Shown here: one piece after another, positions 50,815 through 61,958 of the stretch
Layout: each line of letters starts with the position of its first letter
Position numbering within the stretch: position 1 is the first letter of the stretch
Source of the DNA: Cucumis sativus
Lineage: Eukaryota > Streptophyta > Magnoliopsida > Cucurbitales > Cucurbitaceae
Direction: 5' to 3'
Assembly (NCBI RefSeq): GCF_000004075.3
Contig: NC_026660.2
Span: forward strand, 12,400,001 to 12,464,000
DNA length: 64,000 nt
Notes under the pieces: model-generated
Databases searched by the model: none
What the model saw: only the letters and a program-made list of their open reading frames with translations
Told to the model about the DNA's origin: nothing
Position numbers and translations under genes: made by a program

Positions 50815-53800
50815 TACTACAAGAAAAGTGGTCTACATCGTTATTTACAATCATAGAAGCGGGAGTCATGGAAAGTCATTCCATGATAGTTTTCTAAAAC
50901 GGTTGCAATAAGTTTTTGCATGACAGAAAAATAAATGTCGTTAATTACTATTTTATGACAACAAATATCTGTCATATTTTATATTATGACATTTTTTAAA
51001 TTTCAAGGATATGTCAATTGTGACATTTTTTTTAGAAATTAAATGTCATTGTTTTGCTATTGACGACATTTTTTTCCTGCAGGGCAATTGTGACAGTTTT
51101 TCTTATGAAAATGTCATTGTTTTAATATTGATGACAATTATTTTCAGTCAAATATAGTGCAATCATGACAGTTTTTCTGAAAATTTAAATGTCATTGTTT
51201 CGCTATTGACGACATATGTACGTTATAATACACTTTGTAATATTCATACATTTTCAATCAAGTTTTTACAATTTACAAGTACATAATAATTTCAGCCCTT
51301 AATCAAAACCATTGTAAAGAGCATAAAAATACATATAACAAGATTTTCTCAAAAGCATAAACGACCAACCGGTAAGCCTTCATCTTTGAAAATTTTCTTT
51401 GAAAGGAAACTCTTGAAGTTGTAGACTTTGAACCTCTGGGTTGGTTTAACTATCACTACTCTTATAGAAAATTTCAACATTGAGCCTTAACTATCACTAC
51501 ATGCATCAATAACACTACATGCATGACAAGGTTACAAAAGAGCTACCTTAGTATCACATATATAAGAATTATTTTTTAGTGTAATCTATCTCTTATAATG
51601 TTGGTGTTTCTATGAAAAAGATTTCCAATCTTGATGAAGTCACCCACCAAGATCTTGTTGTAAAAGTCACTCACCATAGGGTTGGTTTTGTGGCCTTGTT
51701 GCTATCATGTTAACTTTCTCATTTTGCTTTGCACTCAAAAATCATACTGTGGCAAGTATGTAACCTAACTAAGCTTGAAACAATCGAATGGGTTTGTTCT
51801 CCCTTATTCCATTCATCTATTAATGACATTGCTCTTATTATAAAAATAAAAATAAATAAATAAATAAGCTTTTGTCTTCATTGTTGTCTTTGAATTTTCA
51901 AAGTCTTGATTTTTTTTTTTTTGTAGCTTGGACAGTTTGGTTTGCTGTTTTTGGTTCCTCTATTTATTTCTTAGGCTCTTGTATTTTTTTTGTTCTATTG
52001 TTTCTTTGGGTGTTTTACTTATTTTGTCCCCTTTCAGAGATTCTATCATTGAACATTATTTTTCTTTCTTGTCACCAACCAATGAAAAGTTAGAAAAAAT
52101 GAAAGAGCATGCATATGAATAAGAATTTTAAGTGTTACATGCATAAATTCATATTAACATGAGAACAGATGGTAAGTATAAATAAATTCAATCATATAGT
52201 AATATCTATCTATCTCTATATATATATGACCAAAGAGTTATATACAACATAAATTTTATTCTACAAGCATAGTCTACACTATCAGTCAAACCTTCCCAAT
52301 CATGAAAATATGAAGAAAAACTACCTGTAAAATGTATTTCCAAATTTACATATTAAGGGTTGCAAGCCGATGAAAAAAGAAAAATAAAGTTTTGAAACTT
52401 TCCAATATAAGTCTAACAACATTCGATGGTCATGGAGTTCAATAACATAATAATGAAACTTATCCACTTTCTAAGAGGAGTAGGACCATTATTGCATACC
52501 GACTTCCAACACCAATAAAAAGAAATAGAATTCACAATTGCTTAAATTGATGGTTTATTAGAGCTTCCTATAAATCAAGATAAGTTCATTAGTAACATAA
52601 AGAGTTCATTTCTTCCTCATAGTGAAAATTCTTTGTCATAGTGAAAACGTTCATAACTTTTTTTAATCTTTCAATCATTAGTAAATTAAGAGTAACCAAA
52701 TTACAATAATTTAGTAATGAGTTAGAAAAAAGTACTTGTGTTCAAGTTTATATATATAGTTTGTTTATGCTATAAATATCATGCCATTACGATAGAACTC
52801 AATAGCAACCATAAACAAAAGATCAATAGAAAAATCAAGTGTACTCAAATTCACTTGGAAAATTCATAGACAAACAAAAAGACCTTACACACCATCAAAG
52901 TTAAAATCTCACATTTCATTTTTCATTCTTTTTTCTCAAAGCTTCAGCCCATAGCCATGAAATCTCCCTTGACCTTGATTTCCTAATTAGAACAAACAAA
53001 AATCAATTAAAAATCAACCAAATGCTTCATTGAGGCATTTCATCAAACACATTGTAAGCTACCAAAATGTTCATCACATAGCCAACCATAAAGAAAAAAT
53101 GTAGATTCAAATTAGAAAAATGAACGTAAACAACAATATTGAATATGATGGTAGACAAAACAAAAACATATCTTCTATAAAAGCAAAACTATGAGGATGT
53201 TTTTCATAAAAAGAACCATCAATATATCATATTGTGGGTAAAATAAAAGCATTTGAAGTTAATATATTATATAAATACAAAAAATAGAAATAATAGCTGA
53301 GATTCACCCGTGCAAGGGGTGTTGGGTGGTGCGTCGGCTGAAGGAGAGAAAGAGGGGGATTTCAGGCGAGTCATTGACGAAAAGTCTCGTTGTTTCCAGC
53401 GTGCGTGAGAGAAGGAGAGATGGTTACCGAAAGGGAGGAAAAATCCAAAAGGAGGGGCGACTCATGGATCTTCCACTAAGAAGAAGAAAAAAAGATGAAG
53501 AAGAGATGAAGAAGAAGAGAAGAGGAGGAGGAGGAGGTAGAGAAAGGGTTTTGGAGATGTTTTATTTTAATAAATAAATTGTTTAATGTTTTTAGAATTA
53601 GGAAAAAAATCTGATTTTAATAAACTTTGGATTTAAAATATATTTTATTTTAATAAATTAAATAAACTATTTTTGTATCTTTTATGACATCAAATAACTG
53701 TCCCGGAAAGTGAAATTCGAAAAATTTCGTCTTTTTCCGTCAAAAATACGGTTTTTTAGCTTTTGTGACAGTTTTTTCTTTTCTCCTTTTAATTTGGGAT

Positions 53801-53825
53801 GTATACAACTGTCATAGTAGTAGTG
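50815..53825. mobile_element. CACTA (En/Spm-like) DNA transposon, non-autonomous
   Basis: The left end TACTACAAGAAAAGTGG is one base from the canonical CACTACAAGAAAA. The right end is TAGTAGTG. Both are flanked by a 3-bp duplication TCA (50812-50814 and 53826-53828). Subterminal repeats with TGTCATTGTTT and TATTGACGACAT occur at about 51045, 51107 and 51188, and TGTGACAGTTTTT is near both ends. No transposase motif is seen. A GA-rich open frame at 53326-53577 is probably not a real gene. Confidence 0.6.
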
Positions 53826-54154
53826 TCACCATTTCTCTATATTTAGTTTTACCGGCTAAGTTGACGAATGACAAGAAGAGACCGTGGAAGAGACCGTGGT
53901 TCACCATAGAGGGACAATATATTATTTTATTCCGCATGTACTGTTTTCAGTATTCAATTTTCATAAGATTATTTCAAAACTCAAGTTTTCTCCTAGAAAT
54001 TTCTTTTATTTTAAATAGGGCCCGGCCCGACTAGTATTTTACCTAATATTTATTTATTATTTTCTTCACACATTTTATTTACTATTGATTTTAAATGAAT
54101 ACTTGAAATGTTTTCATTTATTTTAAACAAAACTTTTATTTATTTTATTACATA

Positions 54155-54330
54155 GGGCTCGACTAGGTTTGAATATGAAAAAACCGAAACATCACACTAT
54201 AGATTTATTACATGAAAAGGAAAGCAATTACGTAAACTAAACATAAGACATAAAGATAAGATAAGTCTGAGTATTTGAACATACAACCATAGGCAAATAT
54301 CGCCCTGGACAAAGTATGCTCACTACACCC
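54155..54330. repeat. ~170-bp direct repeat, right copy
   Basis: Partner of 48985-49155, about 90 percent alike by eye. It ends at TATGCTCACTACA, where the left copy has TATGCTCGTTAC followed by an LTR-like TGTAACG. Confidence 0.85.
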
Positions 54331-55003
54331 CAACCCCTTAATCCCTCGTATATATATGTTCATTTATTTGATATAAGTGGAAATATTTTTTACTCTAGGG
54401 TTTATGTATTGTGATATACACAAATTTTGATATGTTGGGATTTCAGACTATATAGAATTTATGTATACTTTATGTTTGTAATTAAATTGAAAAAACAGGT
54501 TCCTGAGGTAGCGTTGTTAGATTTAGAACAAGAATTAAGAACAAATTGTATTTAGTAAAAAGGAAGGCTAAGGATGAAATTTAAACAAATTTCTAGGTCT
54601 AAGGAAGGTTAACAAGGCAATGAAGAAACTTTTGATCAAGAGTAAAATGTAGATCCAATTTTTTTTTGTTCTTACTGTAATGTTATGGACTAAAAAATAG
54701 AATTTCAAATATGTTACACAACAAAATGATACCTACAACCAGAAAGTTCATACTCATTTTAACACCTCTATGAGCAGTAGCAGCATTAAAAGAGAGTTTA
54801 TGGCCAAACATTTGCCAATTTCAACCAAATTATATGAGATTCCAATGGCATCATAGGAGAATTGGAAAAGGCCATATATACTTTGTCGAGAGTTACCTCC
54901 TCCCAGGTCCACTAAGATGAGCTTTCAGAATCAGACCCAATTTAATGTTCTCTTGACAGAAAAATATGGTTGAAAGGCAGCCATTCTGCATTGCATTTCC
55001 ATG
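54331..55003. other. spacer and 3'UTR of J-domain gene
   Basis: AT-rich spacer after the transposon block. The part nearest 55003 is likely the 3'UTR of the J-domain gene. Confidence 0.5.
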
Positions 55004-57988
55004 CTACAACCCCAATTCCCTCTTCAACTTCAAAAGTGTGGCTTCTATCTCGTCGATATCATCCTCGATACTACTTCCCTTGCTGGTTTGACTTCGACCA
55101 TCGTTTCTCATGCTATCAGCATTGGAAGTTCTAAAAGAATCTGTCTTATCTGATGCTTTGTTGTTATTTGATTCAGCTTCTGAATCATCGATTATGTTGA
55201 GTTCTTTCTCAAGAAATTCCACAAATTCCTCTCCAATTTCCTGAAATACGTAAATACACATTTAAACAACTCATGCAAAGGCTTCATTTTGCAATTCAAA
55301 ATTCAGACCGAATGATCCCTTTCTACAATTAAATAGACTAAAATGAACATTCCAAAGTAAAATTATCAATATAAACCAAAGTAGACATTTTGAAAGTGCG
55401 ACAAACAAAGTGAACCACAGCCAAGAGTACAGGAACCGAGTATCTAAATGATTAAACCCATTCTTTTGATATGTTATTTAAATTTCTAACTAAATCAATG
55501 TCTCACCCCCAGTTCTTCCCAAAGGCTCTTCGGCGTCCCTTGTGAAGAAACACTGGCCTCCCAATTTCGAAATTCCTCTTGAAGATCCTTAAAGAAGTCC
55601 CCTGTTAAGAAAAAAAAAAAAACAGCTTTTAGCTACAAATTCCAACTTATTTTACAAGCAATACAAAGGAGAAAATAAAAGATGTTTAGCCAGTTCTTAA
55701 ATCAAGCAGATTGATAACTAGCGTCTGCATTAATCATGTCAGAGAGAACAAATCTACCTACTGCTATTTGAACATCCTTGAAAAAATTACCTGCAGCATA
55801 ACGGAAGCGGTCTTAAATAGAAGAAATGAACAAGACTAAAAGAGAGATCAACAACAGAAAAATGGGACTAAATCCATTCAATAGATTAACATGCTCAAGG
55901 AAGAGCTTTCCATAGTGTATTCCGTAGAAAAGGAAGCTTTGATAAAGGTAACTGAGAATTCTAAAATCTTGTGAAAGAGTGTAGAAACTAAAAAGTATCA
56001 TCCAAATTAGTAATGAGCAGAATAGATGAATAGCATTTTGTTAAGTTGAATTTCACATTAACGAAGAAATTAAAAAATTTCACCCAGCAAGCAAAATTTT
56101 ATGCACAAATACTTCAAGATAAAATTTGGTGCACAAATACGCCCCAATTCAAGATCTTTTCTAGTTACACAAGAAACAAGCGTTCCACCTATACTCAGCG
56201 CCCAAGAATTAAAATGATCGGCTGGTTAGTATTTTAGAGACAGTCTGAAACTACAAGCTTAGTCACAATCAGTACAATAGCCTTCCAAAGAAGAGAAAGC
56301 AAACTTGAAGTGAGTGGTCTTTTTTTTTCTCATAATATTTTAAAAGCATACTTTAAAATGAAGTCGGAACATGAATTGTTTTTTAAAAAATACATTTAAT
56401 GTTAGTAAATTTTAACTTTTTAATTAATAACAAAGAACACCCCCTTTAATTTAATAATTGAAAAAAGCCCATGGCTAAGGGTTTTACAAAGGTGTGAGCC
56501 TTCTTCTGTGTGTCTGGCCTTTCAATGTGAGGCACTGACCTGCACCGTAGCGCCTGGAAGGACTATTTAAAACACCGTGCCAGCTCTAAAGCTCTCACCT
56601 TATAGACACCATTTTAGGAACTTTTTTCATTCTTTAGTCACTTATTTACAGACAATAAATATGGTCTAGCAAGTAGAGAAGAATTTAATCGGAAAACTCC
56701 AGAGTTCAGACAACAATATGCTCTACCATACATAAAAACGATCATTACAGAAATGATAAAAGTGAATAGCAAAAGAGCCTAAAGAGATTACCTAGTCCGT
56801 AAAATGTTTCTTCATCTTGGCTACGTTGGGCAGATGAATATGAAAAATCAGATCCATGATTCCCATAATCATATTTCCTTCGAGATTCAGAATTCAGCAA
56901 TGTGTTGTATGCATGTTTAATACGCATAAATTTCTCCTGTGCATTAGGCTACAAAATTAACCAAAAAACAAAGAGATTGGTTAATGAACATTTCACCCAA
57001 TTTCAGGTAAAACATTAAAAAGCAACCTCAAAATAATTACTAAAAGAACTCATCAGATAGAGATGTCTGTCAAAGCTAAAACATCCACTACATTAAATAT
57101 ATATATATAACAGAAGCATAACCCGACTAGACTAGACGTGCGAGCTTGGAATCTGTACCACCGAGTCTGTCTTCCTTCCAAGTTAAATGGGTACTTTTAT
57201 AGACTTTATTAATTAGTCTCTTCGTGGACCAATTTCCATCTTTTGGAAACAATAGAAAATTTGAAGTTGCACTCGTTTTAAGATAACAAGCATGGAGGAA
57301 AAAGAACCGAGTTACGACCATACTTGAACAGATATGTTCTACAGGTTGTACAACAGTATCTTTAAGTTCTAAAATAACAAGAACTGAGTTCGCTAAATGC
57401 GAGGTAAAAAAAATCATTGAATCATCTTAGTTAATTAGACTTTCCCCACAAACTAAAGATAGTAGATCAGATTCCACAACTTATTGATCATTTTTTTAAA
57501 AAACAGAAATCCCTATCTCAGTAGCTTGAAACTTTCTCCTGCAATTCCCTACGTAGATTAGTTTATCAAGAAACTTAACTTCCAAACTCCAACCAGATTA
57601 CAAAAGAGACCCAGAAAAGCAAATTAAGAAATAGGGCAGAAATTCCCCGATTACCTCTTTATTAACATCGGGATGATACTTCAGAGCCAGTTTCCGATAA
57701 GCCCTTTTGATTTCATTTGGAGTTGCGGTTGGAGAAACACCAAGCACTTCGTACGGTGACTCTCTCCGACTCGCTTTCACAAGCGTCACAAAGCTCTTCC
57801 TACGATACGTCAAGTAAACTTGATTCAAAGCTCTGAGGTGCCAACAGCGGGTAACTGAAGAACCGGCGATTGGATATTGAAGATTTTAGTTGATTTCGAC
57901 AAAAGAAAATATAAGGATAAGAAACAGATCTTGAAATGGCGTCAGAGATAATGTAAGGGAAATTTTGCGGTATAGCCAATTCGAGCAT
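55004..57988 (-). CDS. plastid-type DnaJ (J-domain) protein
   Basis: Exons on the minus strand: 57988-57655, 56948-56792, optional 55790-55758, 55601-55507, 55240-55004. The J-domain starts [19 protein letters not shown], with HPDVNKE giving the HPD motif, and continues into exon 2 ([19 protein letters not shown]). Exon 4 has [17 protein letters not shown] and PKSLWEEL. The C-terminus [16 protein letters not shown] to KLKRELGL is acidic and coiled-coil-like. It matches the Arabidopsis At5g59610-type DnaJ family (from memory). The transit peptide frame from ATG 57988 ([10 protein letters not shown]) reaches a stop and joins the J-domain frame only if one T of the run at 57827-57829 is removed. 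Without that, no ATG precedes the J-domain in frame. 284 aa with the 33-nt exon, 273 without. Confidence 0.85.
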
Positions 57989-58220
57989 GTTCGAGAACTA
58001 ATCGGCGACTCAATTCTCTCTCTCGGTTTGTTTCTCTTCTCATTTTACTTTGAGGTTCCTATTGAGGCATTTGGCTTTCGGATTTGGTTTTGTCTTTCTT
58101 TCTCTTCATGCGATGCCGTGTCACTTTTTTGCGTTGGATTAAATAGTTTTTCTATACAAAATTACTCATTTACCGTAACTTCATAAATCCCACTTCTTCT
58201 TCTTCCACCGGGAATTTGGG
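57989..58220. promoter_or_regulatory. shared divergent promoter, J-domain and PPR genes
   Basis: Only about 230 bp separates the two start codons, so both 5'UTRs and promoters must lie here. It includes a pyrimidine-rich CTCTCTCTCGG at about 58015-58025. Confidence 0.6.
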
Positions 58221-59866
58221 ATGCTCTCTCTTACCGGCGGCGCTGTATTTCTTCGAGCTCCAAACAGATTTCCGGCCATCCTTCGTGGGTTTTGTTCCTC
58301 GTCCGATGGATATATTGAACTCATCGAGACGTGTGGACGCAATCGAGATTTGAACTTCGGGAGGTCACTTCATGCTCGATTGATCATCGATGGATCAGCC
58401 CGTTTGACACATTTTGCTGCGAAGTTCATAGCCTTCTACGCCGCATGTGGCAAAATCAAGGATGCACGGATATTGTTCGACAAAATTCCCCGAACAAATC
58501 CTCGCCGGTGGATTGTTTTGATTGGGGCTTATTCTCGTTGTGGGTATTACCCAGAAGCTTTGAGTGTATTTTGTGAGCTGCAGAGAGGAGGATTAAGACC
58601 TAGCGAGTACATCATTCCCAGTGTCTTGAAAGCTTGTGGTCATCTCTCCGAGAAAACTACTGGGAGAAAACTCCATACCTTAATCCTCAAAAACTCCCTT
58701 GAATCTGATGCTTATGTCTGCAGTGCGTTGATAGATATGTATGCGAAAAGTGGAGAGGTTGAGAAAGCTCGGCGAGTGTTTGAATCAATGGCTGGGAAGG
58801 ATTTGGTGGCATTGAATGCGATGGTTTCAGGGTATGCCCACCATGGATTAGCTGAGGAAGCTTTGAATCTGGTGGAGGAGATGCAAGTATTGGGTATAAA
58901 ACCCAACCTGGTGACTTGGAACACTTTGGTTACAGGTTTTTCTCAGATTGGTGAGGAAGAAAATGGTTCGTGAGCTTTTCAAAGAGATGGAAGCCAATGG
59001 GATAGAACCAGATGTAGTATCTTGGACATCTGTGATATCTGGGTTTGTACAAAACTTTAGAAATGAGGAGGCTTTTGATACATTTAGAAGGATGTTGAAT
59101 GCTGGGTTTCATCCAACTTCTGCTACAATCAGTAGTCTCTTGCCTGCTTGTGCATCGGTTGGAAACGGGCGATGCGGGAAGGAAATCCATGGACATTCTC
59201 TGGCTCTTGGAGTTGAAAAAGGATGTGTATGTGAGGACTGCATTGGTTGATATGTATGCAAAATGTGGATATTTTTATGAAGCAAAGATATTATTTTGGA
59301 GGATGTCTGAAAGGAATTCAGCTACTTGGAACTCCATGATTTTTGGGTATGCAAATCATGGATATTGCAATGAAGCAATAGAGCTTTTCCATCAAATGAA
59401 GGACGATGATGAGAAGAAACTTGATCATCTAACATTTACAGCAATTCTTACTGCTTGTGCTCATGCTGGGCTGGTTGATTTGGGAAGAAGTTTGTTCCAG
59501 TTGATGCAAAGTAAATATGGTATTGTTCCTAGAGTCGAGCATTATGCCTGTATGGTTGACGTGTTCGGTCGAGCAGGGAAGTTGGCCGAGGCTTATGATT
59601 TGATCAAGACAATGCCAGTCAAGCCTGATTTATACGTATGGGGAGCTTTGTTAGGTGCTTGTAGGAAGCATGGAGAAATAGAACTAGCTGAGGAAGCAGC
59701 CAAACATTTATCAGAATTGGAACCTGGAAGTGTTGGGAACAGTTTGTTATTGTCTGATATATATGCTAATGCAGGGAGTTGGGGACATGTTGTGAAGCTG
59801 AAGAAGATGATGAAGAAGAGAAAGATGAAGAAATTTCCTGGGTGCAGTTGGATAGAGACAGCTTAG
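58221..59866 (+). CDS. pentatricopeptide repeat protein, two frameshifts
   Basis: An intronless gene, 547 aa after allowing two extra bases (1646 nt becomes 1644). It starts MLSLTGGAVFLRAPNRFPAI, a likely organellar targeting peptide. PPR units include LIETCGRNRDLNFGRSLHAR, FIAFYAACGKIKDARILFDK, NLVTWNTLVTGFSQIG, DVVSWTSVISGFVQN and ALVDMYAKCGYFYEAKILF. The end is an E-type region closing with CSWIETA. The frame breaks in A-runs at 58960-58963 (IGEEE into MVRELFKEM) and 59216-59220 (LGVE into KDVYVRTALVDM). It is close to the Arabidopsis At5g59600-type PPR protein (from memory), which in Arabidopsis also neighbours a DnaJ gene. Likely an organellar RNA-processing factor. Confidence 0.88.
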
Positions 59867-60236
59867 CAAAACCTTTCTTCAAAACAACAAAGATGAAAAA
59901 AAAATATCTATAATGGCTGCAAGCTGCCAAGTTCTTCCAGTTGTTTCAGGGGGTTGTCAAAATGATTCTCTCAACAGAATTTCATTCATTAGAGATAACC
60001 CAATAAACAAAATCTAATGTACTCAAAATTTTCATTCAAGATTCTAATTACTAATGCTTCACTTTGTAATTCCAGCCAAAAAGATAGAGAGAAAGAGAAA
60101 AGGAGAGAGTTAAAAGAATGCTCCATTCAAGATCCAGATGAAATCTTCTCTAACTTCATTTATCATTTCGAGTTTTGGATTAAGAACACAATAAAAGGCC
60201 AAATCCAAATCGAACCCTACTTGTCAGTTGTCAATT
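59867..60236. other. convergent 3' spacer
   Basis: 3'UTRs of the PPR and LUX-like genes meet here. No other feature seen. Confidence 0.5.
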
Positions 60237-61130
60237 CTATAAATCATGCTGCCCTTTCGTGCTACACGAATGAGTAGGTACATTGGTTAGGTTAACCATT
60301 GGCATGGCGGTTTGACTAAGACCATGGCCGTGAGCTCCCATACCATAAAACATCATAGGCATCATCGGAGATGGCATATAAGTCACTGGAAAAGTAGCCG
60401 GAAAATAGTCGTTTCCGTGTGAATCGGCGGCACCGGGAGAAGAATCGTGAGCATTCTGCGTTACGGGCATCGGAACAAGAGCTTCATCAGTTGTTGAAGA
60501 AATCTGCGTCCTCTTCAAGTAAAGTCGATACTTCTGAAGATGACTAGCAACATTTTCACGAGTCAATCCCTCCACATTCATCATTTGCATAATAGCTTTG
60601 GGAGCTGCGTCTTTAAGCCCTAGGTGAGAAACCACATCCACGAACCGTTTGTGTAATTGTGGAGTCCACGCGAGCCTAGGTCGCTTCAAGGTTCGAGCCA
60701 ATGCTGCATCCTCAATCAAACTCTCCGCTCGAGGTGCTAAATTCGTCTCCTCAACACAATCAACCCTCCTCAATTTCCGCGAATCAGATCCCAAATCATC
60801 TGGATTTATCCCCTCGTCTGATTCAACCATCACAACGTCTTCCCTCCGCGTCTGATCGTACTTAAACTCAAAACTCCTGTATCCTTCTGACTGTCCATCA
60901 CGAATATTCAATATCGTCATCTTCGATGCCGAATTAACATCTAATATACTCCGATGAGGTTCCATCAAAATCCTAAACGCGGAAGCGAGTTCCTGCGATA
61001 TTAACGATTGAGAAAGAGGGGTTAATTTCTCAACATCCGGCAGCCCATCCTCCCATAGAAGAACTCTTTCATCCTCATTTCTACAACCATTACCACCGCC
61101 GAATTGGAATTCCCTCTTCTTCTTCTCCAT
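60237..61130 (-). CDS. LUX: LUX ARRHYTHMO/BOA-like GARP transcription factor
   Basis: Single exon, 297 aa, from ATG at 61130 ([12 protein letters not shown]) to TGA. The open frame extends upstream but without ATG. The N-terminal [20 protein letters not shown] and [12 protein letters not shown] blocks match LUX/PCL-type proteins. The GARP/MYB-like DNA-binding domain lies at about 149-208 ([39 protein letters not shown]). LUX joins ELF3 and ELF4 in the evening complex that represses clock genes at dusk. Here [20 protein letters not shown] differs from HLGIKNAVPKTIMQLMNVEG of LUX. A paralogous PCL-like/MYBC1-type assignment is therefore possible. Being intronless and having an Evening Element upstream supports LUX/BOA. 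Confidence 0.8.
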   Translation of the reverse strand: MEKKKREFQFGGGNGCRNEDERVLLWEDGLPDVEKLTPLSQSLISQELASAFRILMEPHRSILDVNSASKMTILNIRDGQSEGYRSFEFKYDQTRREDVVMVESDEGINPDDLGSDSRKLRRVDCVEETNLAPRAESLIEDAALARTLKRPRLAWTPQLHKRFVDVVSHLGLKDAAPKAIMQMMNVEGLTRENVASHLQKYRLYLKRTQISSTTDEALVPMPVTQNAHDSSPGAADSHGNDYFPATFPVTYMPSPMMPMMFYGMGAHGHGLSQTAMPMVNLTNVPTHSCSTKGQHDL

Positions 61131-61357
61131 AAGAAATTGATTCTTGTTCTTCGATTCCTCAACCAAATCGAGTGTTATTAGAGTAGCTTATTGGAATCTT
61201 GGATTCAAAAAGTAAGGTTGGTTCGATCCGTGGTAAGATTTTTCGTTTCGAAGAATGTGTTTGGAAGATCAGAGAAAACGGGAACAATGTCTCATAGGAA
61301 GGAGAAGGTTGGGAATCGGGAATCGGGACTAGGGACTCGGATAGTGGCAATTCGGCA

Positions 61358-61366
61358 AGATATTTT
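61358..61366 (-). promoter_or_regulatory. Evening Element AAAATATCT
   Basis: A perfect 9-bp Evening Element on the minus strand, in the same orientation as the LUX-like gene and about 228 bp upstream of its ATG. In Arabidopsis such elements are bound by CCA1/LHY and gate evening expression, including that of LUX. Confidence 0.7.
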
Positions 61367-61425
61367 TGGTACGCTGAAATATCGCTCTCTTTTCATTATC
61401 TAAGTCTACTTGCTAGAATTTAGTA

Positions 61426-61958
61426 CTACACTGTACTCGCTACCAGTGGTAGAGACGTGGTCTTAGTGGATCCTAGCCGTTCCTGATTCCGTGTTAAGAG
61501 ATTACAATGGGAGGTGATCGCCTGATCAACTGACACCTGGAGCTGGCACTTTATGTTCTGCCTTTGCATTGGTTGAGGAGCATGCTCAACTATATTTTCA
61601 AGGCTATTATGGTCATTTTCTTCAAACGTTATTGGGTCGTCACTATTTTTTGGAAACTGGCCCAATTCGGCATCATTCATATCGGGCCACTACCAAACCT
61701 TTTCGCTCTTTGATGGATGCCAAATTGACCGGGAAGATGACTCACATCTGCTGGGTGGACAATTAAATCCGAGTATCTTGTTCTAATCCTCCCACATGAC
61801 GCGAGGAACTCAATATCATCCAATGCATTCTTATCAACATAATCATATTCAATCATCTTCCAAATCTTAGTACCTCTTTGATACGCAAATAAAACATAAA
61901 GATTCATATTCAATGGCCGCAACACACACACACCACTCTTGTACTCCGATTTCATCAT
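61426..61958 (-). other. possible gene fragment
   Basis: A 93-aa open frame (61677-61958) has a real-looking composition (RPLNMNLYVLFAYQRGTKIW, DDIEFLASCGRIRTRYSDL, ADVSHLPGQFGI). It is followed in another frame by an 84-aa open frame (61426-61680). I do not recognise the family. It could be a truncated gene or transposon-captured exon. Confidence 0.35.

Larger units (their letters stand above)
49156..54060. mobile_element. probable LTR-retrotransposon fragment hosting a CACTA insertion
   Basis: Starts TGTAACGCTCC, a common start for plant Ty3/gypsy LTRs. It then has an AT-rich part and a strongly GC/CpG-rich stretch (about 49740-50220), typical of a retroelement leader. No gag-pol motifs are seen, so the assignment rests on composition and terminus only. 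The sequence continues after 53826 with GACCGTGGAAGAGACCGTGG. Confidence 0.45.

Noticed and set aside
53326-53577. 83-aa Lys/Arg/Glu-rich open frame
   Set aside because: Derived from a GA-rich purine run near the end of the CACTA-like element.
61131-61166. Upstream extension of the LUX-like protein
   Set aside because: It starts with TTG; the first ATG in frame is at 61130.
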